Source: Clostridia bacterium (GTDB taxonomy: Bacteria > Bacillota > Clostridia > Oscillospirales > CAG-272). From it: DNA of 12,933 nucleotides. The translations under genes were made by a program, and so were the position numbers. The notes below the pieces were generated by a model, which saw only the letters and a program-made list of their open reading frames with translations, had not been told where the DNA came from and did not search any database. Shown here piece by piece: positions 5,671 through 12,933 of the stretch. The stretch covers positions 1 to 12,933 of the forward strand of contig JAQXKW010000015.1 in the NCBI GenBank assembly GCA_029010655.1. The letters run 5' to 3'. How positions within the stretch are numbered: the first letter of the stretch is position 1; every line of letters begins with the position of its first letter.

Positions 5671-6507
5671 TCAGCCGGCACTTTTCTGTCTGTGCTTGCC
5701 TGAATAATCGGCAGTTCTGATACAGCCCCGTTTGCACACCTCGCCGCACTTGCCGCACCTTGTGCAAAGCTCATAATTTATGGAAGCAAGGTTGTCGGCA
5801 ACGGTAATCGCTCCCGTGGGGCAGTTTTTCGCACAAAGTCCGCACCCGATACAGGCGTTTTTACAGACCTTTACTGCGTCTGCGCCCTTCTGCTTATTGG
5901 AGCAGGCGACCACCTGACGCTCCACGTCGGGCATAAGGTAAATGATTTTCTGCGGACAAGCCTTTGCACAAAGTCCGCACCCGATACACTTTCGTGCGTC
6001 CACACGGGCAATTCCGTCGTCAAGGCAGATTGCGCCGTGTGGGCAGACTGCGGCGCAGTCGCCCCGTCCGAGACAGCCGTATGCACAGGCTGTGTCTCCG
6101 CCGAAGATAAGCTTTGCCGCCGCACAGGTCTCCATGCCCGAATACAGGGCTTTTTTCTCCGTATTATCGCAGTCGCCGCAGCAGCGCACCGTTGCCACCT
6201 GCTCCACGGTATCTTCAAATTCCACCCCGAGAATTTCCGAAATCTTATGAGACACCGCATCAGCTCCCGGAATACAGAGATTTGTTTTAACCTGGCCGTT
6301 TTTGCTCTCTGCAAGAGCCTTTGCATATCCGTCGCACCCGGTATAGCCGCAGGCGCCGCAGTTGGCTCCCGGCAGGCACTCGCGGATTTTCTTTTCGGCT
6401 TCATTTTCCTTAACGGACATAAATATTGCCGCAATTACAAGGACTGCGGCGCACGCAAGTCCTATTGCCGTAACAAGGACGGCGGCAGTTAATATGGCTT
6501 TTATCAT
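5671..6507 (-). CDS. rnfB: Rnf complex subunit B (iron-sulfur electron entry subunit)
   Basis: RnfB receives electrons from reduced ferredoxin and passes them into the membrane Rnf complex. Its 278 residues begin with a membrane helix (about 5-30). A membrane-proximal cluster motif follows, with Cys44, Cys50, Cys53, Cys58 and possibly Cys78 (CLPGANCGACGYTGC). Then come ferredoxin-like motifs: Cys141/145/151/155, CIGCGLCAKACP (174-185), CIGCGLCAKNCP (219-230) and CTRCGKCGEVCK (248-259), where the usual Pro after the fourth Cys is Lys. The number of clusters is plausible for clostridial RnfB, which tends to carry more than the proteobacterial protein. AAGGAGGG precedes the ATG. The gap to rnfA is 15 nt. 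Two of the cluster-coding segments share an identical 23-nt stretch. Confidence 0.96.
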   Translation of the reverse strand: MIKAILTAAVLVTAIGLACAAVLVIAAIFMSVKENEAEKKIRECLPGANCGACGYTGCDGYAKALAESKNGQVKTNLCIPGADAVSHKISEILGVEFEDTVEQVATVRCCGDCDNTEKKALYSGMETCAAAKLIFGGDTACAYGCLGRGDCAAVCPHGAICLDDGIARVDARKCIGCGLCAKACPQKIIYLMPDVERQVVACSNKQKGADAVKVCKNACIGCGLCAKNCPTGAITVADNLASINYELCTRCGKCGEVCKRGCIRTADYSGKHRQKSAG

Positions 6508-6522
6508 CTCACTGCCCTCCTT

Positions 6523-7149
6523 TTACTGCAACCCGAACAGGCTTTCCAGAATTCCGGAAAACCCGTAGAACGTAAGTGCGAGGATAGATGCGGAAACGAG
6601 GGTTATGGGCAAGCCCTTAAAGCACTTGGGAGGATTTGCCTTTTCCACTCTTGAACGCACTCCTGCAAAGAGTATCATTGCAAAGAGGAATCCCAGACCG
6701 CACCCCAGCGCCGCCGCCAGCGCCATAAGAAAGCCGCCGCCGAAGGAGCCTGCCTGCGTTACGAAATCGTCGCTTATGTTATTTGCCGCAACGCCCAGCA
6801 CCGCACAGTTGGTAGTTATAAGGGGAAGGTAAATTCCCAGAGATTTATGAAGTGCGGGGATATACTTTTTAAGTATTATTTCAACAAGCTGAACCAGAGA
6901 TGCGATAACCAAAATGAATACGATGGTCTGCATATACTGAAGCCCGAATCTCTCAAGCAAGAGGTAATAGATAGGATATGTAGCCGCCGTTGCCAGAAGC
7001 ATTACGAAGGTAACGGCAACGCCCATGCCCGTTGCGGTGTCCGTCTTTTTGGAAACGCCCAGAAAAGGGCAGATTCCGAGAAACTTTGTGAGAACGTAGT
7101 TATCAACCAGAATAGAGGAGAAAATTATAAAAAGCAAGGACTTAATCAT
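6523..7149 (-). CDS. rnfA: Rnf complex integral membrane subunit A
   Basis: RnfA is a polytopic membrane protein that pairs with RnfE, with inverted topology, to form the core through which electrons cross and to which ion transport is coupled. It has 208 residues, slightly longer than the roughly 190 typical, with about six hydrophobic segments. The conserved motifs FLGICPFLG (Cys27) and TTNCAVLG (Cys115) are present. In structural work on Rnf/Nqr, such cysteines from the two subunits together hold an iron-sulfur cluster within the membrane. The start overlaps the last 8 nt of rnfE, with GGAGG upstream of the ATG, so the two are probably translationally coupled. Confidence 0.96.
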   Translation of the reverse strand: MIKSLLFIIFSSILVDNYVLTKFLGICPFLGVSKKTDTATGMGVAVTFVMLLATAATYPIYYLLLERFGLQYMQTIVFILVIASLVQLVEIILKKYIPALHKSLGIYLPLITTNCAVLGVAANNISDDFVTQAGSFGGGFLMALAAALGCGLGFLFAMILFAGVRSRVEKANPPKCFKGLPITLVSASILALTFYGFSGILESLFGLQ

Positions 7150-7837
7150 TTATTTCCGCCTCCTTTTCCTCGGCACAGCCGCCGTCTTTATTCTTCATTG
7201 AGCAGAAAGCCGCCGAGGGACAGCCGCCGCACCCCAGCTCTTTTTTGGGCTCTTTCTTTGTGAGAAAGTTCACCAAGGCGATAAGCACGCCGAACACGAA
7301 AAATCCTCCGGGTGAGCTTACCAGTATGGGTATTTTGAAATTGCAGATAACAGGAATTTCGTAGCCCAGCCATGTGCCGTTACCGAATATCTCACGGATA
7401 GACGACATACAGAGAAGTGCGAAGGTAAAGCCCAGTCCCATTCCCAGACCGTCCACGGCGGAATCGAACACCGTATTTTTATTGGCGTACATTTCCGCAC
7501 GTCCCAGAATAATACAGTTTACCACAATAAGGGACAGGAACACGCCAAGCGCTTCGTACAAATCGGGCACAAATGCGTGCATAAGCATTTCAACGACAGT
7601 TACAAAGCCTGCGATAATTACGATATAGCAGGGAATTCTCACCTTATCGGGGATAACCTTGCGAAGTGCGGATATTGCCATATTGGAGCACACAAGCACT
7701 GCCGCCGCCGCAAGTCCCATGCCGAAGGCTTTTGAAACGCTGTCGGTAGTGGCGAGGGTGGGACACGTGCCCAAAAGGAGTACCAGCGTGGGGTTTTCCT
7801 TTATAATGCCTTTAATAAAGTTTTTCCAAACAGACAT
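7142..7837 (-). CDS. rnfE: Rnf complex integral membrane subunit E
   Basis: Partner of RnfA in the membrane core of the ion-pumping ferredoxin:NAD+ oxidoreductase. It has 231 residues from ATG 7837. Conserved cysteine motifs are LGTCPTL (Cys25) and VVNCIILGRAE (Cys108), the counterparts of those in RnfA, among about six membrane segments. A GTG one codon upstream is possible, but ATG 7837 gives a TGATG junction with the rnfG stop (1-nt overlap) and a GGAGGGG ribosome binding site at good distance. After the last membrane segment the protein has a hydrophilic tail with four cysteines (Cys203, Cys206, Cys212, Cys221) followed by acidic residues. This tail is outside the conserved core and its role is unknown to me. 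Confidence 0.95.
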   Translation of the reverse strand: MSVWKNFIKGIIKENPTLVLLLGTCPTLATTDSVSKAFGMGLAAAAVLVCSNMAISALRKVIPDKVRIPCYIVIIAGFVTVVEMLMHAFVPDLYEALGVFLSLIVVNCIILGRAEMYANKNTVFDSAVDGLGMGLGFTFALLCMSSIREIFGNGTWLGYEIPVICNFKIPILVSSPGGFFVFGVLIALVNFLTKKEPKKELGCGGCPSAAFCSMKNKDGGCAEEKEAEIND

Positions 7838-8358
7838 CACTTTTCCCCTCCGATCATTTCAAGCGTTGTGAACACGTCCGCCATGGCGTCTCTGAATGCG
7901 GTGGAAGAATAGGTTACCCCGCTTTTAAGGTCAATAGTCCCGATCGTATCGCCGTCGGCGCCGATATAGGTTTTAGGGTATGTATCCTTGCCGAAATCCT
8001 TTGTTTCGGAGTATCCTGTCAGAAGAACGTCAATTATCTTTCCGTCAGCTCCCACCGCCACGGTAAAGGTCATGGGATTTGAGGAATAGGAGGATTCGGT
8101 GGACACCGCAACGGCGTAGCCCGTGTTATTATTATCACGGTAAACGGATTTTACCGTTTTGGGAGCTTCTGCGGGAAGCGTAATCTCCGTAAAGCTCTCC
8201 GCCTCGGGCATTACGGCTTTCAGGGAGTCCTGCACCTTTTTATCGTCGTTTTCCTTAATTACGGGGTCGGTAATAAAATTCACCGCCGCCATAAGAATTG
8301 CAACAACGAGGCAGATAGAGGACAGCACTATTATGCTTTTAAGATTGTCTTTTTTCAT
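7837..8358 (-). CDS. rnfG: Rnf complex FMN-binding subunit G
   Basis: RnfG carries covalently bound FMN on the outer face of the membrane and relays electrons between RnfD and the core. It has 173 residues: an N-terminal membrane anchor (about 9-30) and an extracytoplasmic FMN-binding domain. The flavinylation site, normally D-x-x-S/T-G-A-T, reads DLKSGVTYSS (143-152). The acceptor would be Thr149, but the Ala before it is Val. Attachment requires the transferase ApbE, which is not in this window. The gene starts 2 nt after the rnfD stop with an AAGGAGG-type ribosome binding site, and its TGA overlaps the rnfE ATG by one base. Confidence 0.94.
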   Translation of the reverse strand: MKKDNLKSIIVLSSICLVVAILMAAVNFITDPVIKENDDKKVQDSLKAVMPEAESFTEITLPAEAPKTVKSVYRDNNNTGYAVAVSTESSYSSNPMTFTVAVGADGKIIDVLLTGYSETKDFGKDTYPKTYIGADGDTIGTIDLKSGVTYSSTAFRDAMADVFTTLEMIGGEK

Positions 8359-8360
8359 TC

Positions 8361-9311
8361 TTACGCCGCCTCCTTTACTGCTCCGAAAGGCTTATGCGCC
8401 GTAAGCTTTGATATATAGGGGGTTAAAATATTCATAAACAGAATGGAAAAGGAAACGCCCTCCGGATATGTGCCCCAGTAGCGGATAGCAAAGGTTATAA
8501 GTCCGCAGCCCAGGGCGAATATGACCTTGCCCCACGCTGTGGGGGGAGAGGTTACGTAATCTGTAGCCATAAAAATCGCACCCAAAAGAAGTCCGCCGGA
8601 AAGCACCTGATATACTGCGGCGTTAAGGTCTCCGCCGATTATAAGATACAGTCCGAACACAGTTCCCACGTAAATTACGGGAATATGCCATGTGATAACA
8701 CGGCGGACGAGAAGATATACAAAGCCGATGATAAGTGCTATGGCGCAGGTTTCGCCCAGAGAGCCGGCACGCTCGCCCACAAGCATCTGCGAAAGAGTGG
8801 GAAGCTCTGACATCTCTCCCTTTGACAGGTGCACAAGAGGGGTTGCAAAGCTGTTAAGATCAACAGCTTCAGCACTTCGGGGGGGCACATAGCTTGAAAG
8901 GGTGCTCTGGAACGAAAGAAGCATGGCAACTCTCGCCGCAAGGGCGGGGTTTACGAAATTATATCCTATTCCGCCGAAAAGCTGTTTTACCACCACAATG
9001 GCAATAAGGCTTCCCACTATTGCCTGCCATTCGGGAATATCCACGGGAAGGTTAAAGGCAAGCAGCATTCCCGTAACCACCGCCGACAGGTCAGTGATTG
9101 TAAGGTCTCTTTTTGTTATCAGCTCAAATATAAGCTCGCCCAGAATACATGAAAGCACGCAAACTGCGGTAATATAAAGGGCACGGAAGCCGAAAAGCCA
9201 TATGGACGCAACCAGCGCCGGAAGCATTGCGATTATTACGTCAAGCATAATACCCGAGGTGCTGACGGCGCTCCTGATATGAGGAGAAACGGAAATATTC
9301 AGCTTTTTCAT
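8361..9311 (-). CDS. rnfD: Rnf complex integral membrane subunit D
   Basis: RnfD is a polytopic membrane subunit homologous to NqrB that carries a covalent FMN and is thought to be central to coupling electron flow with ion transport. It has 316 residues with multiple membrane segments. Recognisable are the N-terminal SPHIRS (9-14), GMLLAFNLP (81-89), the NFVNPALAARV segment (118-128) and a late MATDYVTSPPTAWGK segment. The expected FMN site (S/T-G-A-T) reads DLNSFATPL (151-159). Thr157 would be the acceptor, with Phe replacing the Gly. Its ATG overlaps the rnfC stop by 4 nt (ATGA), with GGAGG upstream, indicating coupled translation. Confidence 0.96.
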   Translation of the reverse strand: MKKLNISVSPHIRSAVSTSGIMLDVIIAMLPALVASIWLFGFRALYITAVCVLSCILGELIFELITKRDLTITDLSAVVTGMLLAFNLPVDIPEWQAIVGSLIAIVVVKQLFGGIGYNFVNPALAARVAMLLSFQSTLSSYVPPRSAEAVDLNSFATPLVHLSKGEMSELPTLSQMLVGERAGSLGETCAIALIIGFVYLLVRRVITWHIPVIYVGTVFGLYLIIGGDLNAAVYQVLSGGLLLGAIFMATDYVTSPPTAWGKVIFALGCGLITFAIRYWGTYPEGVSFSILFMNILTPYISKLTAHKPFGAVKEAA

Positions 9312-10633
9312 TTCTTTTCCTCCTTCTTTGCCGCCTGTTCTTTAAGCCACGGCATAAGCTTTGCCTTTGCCAGCTTATTCTGCTGAACAAGGGGACGTTT
9401 TGCGGGACACACAAAGCTGCAGCAGCCGCACTCCATGCAGAGATTTGCTCTCTGACGGTATAGCTCCTCCATGTTGTCCTCGTTAAGAGCCGCGGCTATT
9501 GCCACGGGGGCAAGCCCGAAGGGGCACGTGTTGGTGCATCTTCCGCAGCGAATGCAGTTTGTAATTTTCGGCGGTCTTGCGTCCTTTTCGTTAAGGGCAA
9601 TCAGTCCGTTAGTCTGCTTGAGCACGGGGGCGTTCATATCCGCCACGGAAATTCCCATCATGGGACCGCCGTACAGAACCTTTGCAGGCTCCTGTGAAAA
9701 CCCTCCGGCAAACTCGAACACGTCGCAAACGGGAGTGCCGATAGGGGCGATTACGTTTTTAGGCTCTTTAACCGCCGAGCCGTCAACGGTGATGCACTTT
9801 TCCACAAGGGGCATACCGGTTCTTATGTAAGAGGCGATTGCCGCAAGCGTTGTCACATTGATAACTATTACTCCTGCGTCCATAGGGAGCTTACCTTCCT
9901 TTACCACTCTGCCCGTGGTATGGTAAATAAGCACTTTTTCGCCGCCCTGAGGGTAAACGGAGGGGAGCGGCATTACGCTGACGCCCTCGTGTTCACTGCA
10001 AAGCTCACGCATTTTTGCGATACACTGGGGCTTATTTTTTTCAATTCCGATAATGAACCTTTTTACGCCCAGATATTTGCGGATAAGCTCAATACCCTCC
10101 GCCATATCGTCGGCGCGGTCTATCATGGTTCTGGTGTCTCCCGTAAGGTACGGCTCGCACTCGGCGCCGTTTATAACTACATACTCTATTTTGGACAGGT
10201 CCTTTACCCCCAGCTTTACCGCCGTGGGGAAGCCTGCGCCGCCGAGACCTACCACGCCGCTGTTTCTGACAGCTTCGATAAAGGAATCAAAATCGGAAAC
10301 CTCCGGAGGCGCAATTGAGGGGTCGGGAGTTCCCAGCCCGTCGCTTTCAATGACCACCGTGGGAACGAATGCTCCCCCCGCCTGCAAGGTGGAATCTATT
10401 TTTTTGACTTTGCCGGAAACGCCGGAATATATGGGGGAGGAAACAAAGCCTCCGGCTTCTGCAATCATGGTACCCACAAAAACCTCGTCTCCCGCCTTGA
10501 CAACGGGCTTTGCAGGTGCGCCGATGTGCTGGGTCACGGGATAGAACGCCGTTTTGGGGGACGGCATTCTTACGGGTGCCGACTCCGCCGTGTTCTTTCT
10601 GTGAGGAACATGTATACCGTGTAAATGGGACAT
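9308..10633 (-). CDS. rnfC: Rnf complex subunit C (NADH-binding, iron-sulfur)
   Basis: Peripheral cytoplasmic subunit that binds NAD(H) and a flavin and exchanges electrons with the membrane part of Rnf. It has 441 residues from ATG 10633. It opens with the family motif GIHVPHRKNT (6-15). Next come GLGGAGFPT (129-137), typical of the nucleotide-binding fold shared with complex I NuoF, and INGAECEPYLT (154-164). Two [4Fe-4S] motifs follow: CIRCGRCTNTCP (Cys360, 363, 366, 370) and CMECGCCSFVCP (Cys399, 402, 405, 409). The C-terminal tail is lysine-rich. An in-frame ATG at 10675 would add 14 residues (FFYYFFERK-like), but AAAGGA sits just upstream of ATG 10633, which begins MSHLHG, so the shorter form is chosen. 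It is first in the operon. Confidence 0.96.
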   Translation of the reverse strand: MSHLHGIHVPHRKNTAESAPVRMPSPKTAFYPVTQHIGAPAKPVVKAGDEVFVGTMIAEAGGFVSSPIYSGVSGKVKKIDSTLQAGGAFVPTVVIESDGLGTPDPSIAPPEVSDFDSFIEAVRNSGVVGLGGAGFPTAVKLGVKDLSKIEYVVINGAECEPYLTGDTRTMIDRADDMAEGIELIRKYLGVKRFIIGIEKNKPQCIAKMRELCSEHEGVSVMPLPSVYPQGGEKVLIYHTTGRVVKEGKLPMDAGVIVINVTTLAAIASYIRTGMPLVEKCITVDGSAVKEPKNVIAPIGTPVCDVFEFAGGFSQEPAKVLYGGPMMGISVADMNAPVLKQTNGLIALNEKDARPPKITNCIRCGRCTNTCPFGLAPVAIAAALNEDNMEELYRQRANLCMECGCCSFVCPAKRPLVQQNKLAKAKLMPWLKEQAAKKEEKK

Positions 10634-10680
10634 TTCTCTTTTCCTTTCAAAGAAATAATAAAAAAAGCATATCATTATTA

Positions 10681-10708
10681 ATTATATACGCAAATTTTCA
10701 AAAGTCAA
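10681..10708 (-). promoter_or_regulatory. Sigma-A promoter for the rnfCDGEAB-MGMT operon
   Basis: On the minus strand, TTGACT (10708-10703) and TATAAT (10686-10681) are spaced by 16 nt. Transcription would start near 10674, giving a leader of about 40 nt before rnfC. The region is A/T-rich, with no evident operator or riboswitch. All seven downstream genes lack room for another promoter, so this probably drives the whole operon. Confidence 0.78.
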
Positions 10709-10780
10709 TTCCAATGTTCCTTTTGGGCGAAATCAGATGATTTTTATTAAAAAATATGAAAAATGAGGGGAATTTCACGG

Positions 10781-10809
10781 TTGAAAAAAATTCTGTTCGG
10801 TGGTATAAT
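10781..10809 (+). promoter_or_regulatory. Extended -10 sigma-A promoter for tex
   Basis: TTGAAA (10781-10786) and TATAAT (10804-10809) are spaced by 17 nt, with TGG directly before the -10 box (extended -10). The predicted start of transcription is near 10816, about 24 nt before the tex ATG. It is divergent from the rnf promoter, their -35 boxes being about 72 nt apart. Confidence 0.82.
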
Positions 10810-10839
10810 TAACTGCTATTACAAATAAAGGATCACATC

Positions 10840-12933
10840 ATGGACATTTTACTGAAATTATCCGAAGAAACAGGCATTAAGCTCTCGCAAATCGAAGCCG
10901 CAGTAAAGCTTTTGGACGAGGGGAACACCGTTCCCTTTATCTCCCGTTACCGCAAGGAGGTTACGGGGGGGCTTGACGACACCGTTCTCCGGGAGCTTTG
11001 CGACAGGCTGGGATATTTGCGCAACCTTGAGGAAAAGAAAAACGACGTTAAAAACCTCATTGACGCTCAGGGCAAGCTCACTCCCGAACTGATTGAAGCT
11101 ATTGACGATGCAGAAACCATTACGGAGGTTGACGATATTTACCGTCCCTACCGTCCCAAAAGAAAGACACGTGCAAGCGTGGCAAAGGAAAAGGGCTTGG
11201 AGCCTTTGGCAGACCTTATTCTTGAAATGCGGAAAGCTTACGAGCCTTCCTTGGAGGAAATCGCCGCAGGCTTTATTGACGAGGAAAAGGGAGTTTTGAC
11301 CGCCGAAGAAGCTTTGATGGGTGCAAAGGACATTATTGCCGAGGGCGTTTCAGACAATGCGGAGCTTCGCCGTGAGGTTCGCCGTCTCACCTTTGCAAAC
11401 GGAATTATCTCCTCAAAAAAGGCGGGCGAGGGAGACAGCGTTTACGAGCAGTACTACGATTATTCCGAGCCGCTGAAAACCGTTCCGCCCCACAGAATTC
11501 TCGCCATGAACCGAGGCGAAAAAGAGGAAATGCTGAAGGTTTCCGTTACGGTGGGAACCGATATTATTCTGAATTATCTGTTTTATAAGGTAATTACAAA
11601 CCACAAATCCCCTGCCTTCAAGTATATGGCGTCCGCCGTATGCGACAGCTACGACAGGCTGATTGCGCCCTCTATTGAGCGTGAAATCCGCTCCGATCTT
11701 TTTGACAGCGCATCTGAATCTGCCATAAAGCTTTTCTCGGAAAACCTTAAAAACTTGCTGATGGCGGCGCCCCTTAAAGGAAAAACCGTTCTGGGCTACG
11801 ACCCCGGATACCGCACGGGCTGTAAGCTGGCGGTGGTTGACAAGACGGGAATGGTGCTTGACACGGCGGTTATTTACCCCACAAAGCCCCACGAAAAGAT
11901 AGAAGAAAGCCGCAGGACAGTTCTCCGTCTTATTAAAAAATACGGCGTTGACGTGGTTTCCATAGGAAACGGCACGGCGTCCGCCGAAAGCGAAATGTTC
12001 ATAGCGGACACCTTAACGGAGTGCCCCGACACGAAATATATTATTGTCAGCGAAGCGGGTGCGTCCGTTTACTCCGCTTCAAAGCAGGGCGCAGAGGAAT
12101 TTCCCGATTTTGACGTTACCCAGAGAAGCGCAGTTTCAATAGCCCGCCGTCTTCAGGACCCTCTTGCGGAGCTTGTTAAGATTGACCCCAAATCCATAGG
12201 CGTGGGTCAGTACCAGCACGACATGAAGGAAGCAAGGCTTGACGAGGCTCTTACGGGAGTTGTGGAGGACTGCGTAAACAATGTAGGCGTTGACCTTAAC
12301 ACCGCCTCCTATTCTCTCCTTTCCTACATTTCCGGAATAAATCTTACCGGAGCTAAAAATATCGTCAAATACCGTGACGAAAACGGAGAGTTTAAGAAGC
12401 GTTCCGACGTTACAAAGGTGCCCCGCATAGGTGCGAAGGCATATGAGCAGTGCGCAGGCTTTTTGCGTGTTCCCGGCTCAAAGGAGATACTTGACAACAC
12501 GGGAGTGCACCCGGAATCCTACGATGCGGCAAAGGCATTGCTTAGCATGTTCGGATACACCGCAGAGGACGTAGAAGCCGGGAATCTCACCGATCTGCGC
12601 CGAAAGGTAATTTCCTCGGGAAGTGCCGAGGTTGCGGAAAAGCTGGGAATAGGCGAGCCCACGCTTCTTGACATTATCGGCGAGCTTGAAAAGCCGGGAC
12701 GTGACATTCGTGACACGCTTCCCCCTCCGGTGCTCCGTGAAAAGGTAATAGAAATTAAGGACCTTACCCCCGGCATGGTAATGAAGGGCACTGTCCGCAA
12801 TGTTATAGATTTCGGCGCATTCGTTGACATAGGCGTTCATCAGGACGGTCTCGTTCATGTGTCCGAAATTTCCGACAGGTTTATACGCCACCCCTCCGAG
12901 GTGCTTTCCGTAGGCGATATTGTCACCGTGAAA
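10840..12933 (+). CDS. tex: Tex-family S1 RNA-binding transcription accessory protein (C-terminus cut)
   Basis: Tex is a conserved cytoplasmic nucleic-acid-binding protein linked to transcription. Here 698 codons are open to the window edge without a stop or frameshift. The N-terminus MDILLKLSEETG...LLDEGNTVPFISRYRKEVTGGLDD (from residue 1) and IYRPYRPKRKTRASVAKEKGLEPLA (about 101-125, written here only in outline: IYRPY..KRKTRA..KEKG) are diagnostic. A YqgF/RNase H-like domain begins at VLGYDPGYRTG (317-327). QYQHDM (about 458-463) and helix-hairpin-helix segments (about 478-540) follow. An S1 domain (about 644 onward, with GTVRNVIDFGAFVDIG) is cut near its end. AAAGGA lies 7 nt before the ATG. 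Normal Tex proteins run to about 710-780 residues, so little is missing. Confidence 0.96.
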   Translation, partial: MDILLKLSEETGIKLSQIEAAVKLLDEGNTVPFISRYRKEVTGGLDDTVLRELCDRLGYLRNLEEKKNDVKNLIDAQGKLTPELIEAIDDAETITEVDDIYRPYRPKRKTRASVAKEKGLEPLADLILEMRKAYEPSLEEIAAGFIDEEKGVLTAEEALMGAKDIIAEGVSDNAELRREVRRLTFANGIISSKKAGEGDSVYEQYYDYSEPLKTVPPHRILAMNRGEKEEMLKVSVTVGTDIILNYLFYKVITNHKSPAFKYMASAVCDSYDRLIAPSIEREIRSDLFDSASESAIKLFSENLKNLLMAAPLKGKTVLGYDPGYRTGCKLAVVDKTGMVLDTAVIYPTKPHEKIEESRRTVLRLIKKYGVDVVSIGNGTASAESEMFIADTLTECPDTKYIIVSEAGASVYSASKQGAEEFPDFDVTQRSAVSIARRLQDPLAELVKIDPKSIGVGQYQHDMKEARLDEALTGVVEDCVNNVGVDLNTASYSLLSYISGINLTGAKNIVKYRDENGEFKKRSDVTKVPRIGAKAYEQCAGFLRVPGSKEILDNTGVHPESYDAAKALLSMFGYTAEDVEAGNLTDLRRKVISSGSAEVAEKLGIGEPTLLDIIGELEKPGRDIRDTLPPPVLREKVIEIKDLTPGMVMKGTVRNVIDFGAFVDIGVHQDGLVHVSEISDRFIRHPSEVLSVGDIVTVK

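Noticed and set aside
10634..10675. N-terminal extension of RnfC from ATG 10675
   Set aside because: The added residues are Phe/Tyr-rich and atypical. A good ribosome binding site serves ATG 10633, and the upstream ATG falls at the predicted transcription start.
11413..11892. A 159-codon open frame on the minus strand inside tex
   Set aside because: The plus-strand tex frame is continuous with clear domain motifs through this stretch; the antisense frame shows none.

Overview
The window looks like a chromosomal core segment from an anaerobic Firmicute of class Clostridia, probably a gut-type Oscillospirales/Ruminococcus-like organism. This is inferred from gene content and order (PP2C phosphatase, PASTA kinase and rsgA; an RnfCDGEAB cluster), strong AAGGAGG-type ribosome binding sites, consensus sigma-A promoters, and a Bacillus-type thymidylate synthase. 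No taxonomic search was possible. There is no phage, plasmid, CRISPR array or defence system.

Layout. (1) 1-1033, minus strand: a folate/thymidylate unit, thyA followed by folA (DHFR); folA runs off the left edge. (2) 1040-1222: a short divergent promoter region with a near-perfect sigma-A promoter on each strand. (3) 1223-4938, plus strand: a PP2C-type Ser/Thr phosphatase, a membrane PASTA-domain Ser/Thr kinase (PrkC/Stk type) and the ribosome-maturation GTPase RsgA, with 25 and 43 nt gaps, probably one operon. (4) 4939-5370: a 432-nt gene-free stretch between convergent genes. It is packed with palindromes: a 124-bp MITE-like element with exact 23-bp terminal inverted repeats, several GC-rich hairpins, two kinds of 7-bp tandem repeat, and a terminator-like hairpin. 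(5) 5371-10633, minus strand: the six-gene Rnf complex rnfC-D-G-E-A-B, with genes overlapping or nearly so, followed 3 nt later by a small MGMT-family (alkyltransferase-like) gene. (6) 10634-10839: a second divergent promoter region. (7) 10840-12933, plus strand: tex, an S1-domain transcription accessory protein, cut by the right edge.

How the genes work together. ThyA makes dTMP and dihydrofolate, which FolA recycles. The kinase/phosphatase pair is the usual Firmicute switch that senses cell-wall fragments through its PASTA domains and acts on cytoplasmic targets. RsgA, which matures the small ribosomal subunit, lies immediately downstream, as is common in Firmicutes. Rnf is a membrane ferredoxin:NAD+ oxidoreductase that pumps Na+ or H+ and is the main respiratory energy device of many anaerobes.

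The genes are mostly ordinary. The most notable signals are the palindrome/repeat mosaic at the convergent junction, variant FMN-attachment motifs in RnfD and RnfG, a cysteine-rich C-terminal tail on RnfE, and a PCYK (not PCHR) active-site motif in the MGMT-like protein. I found no convincing evidence of a wholly new system.
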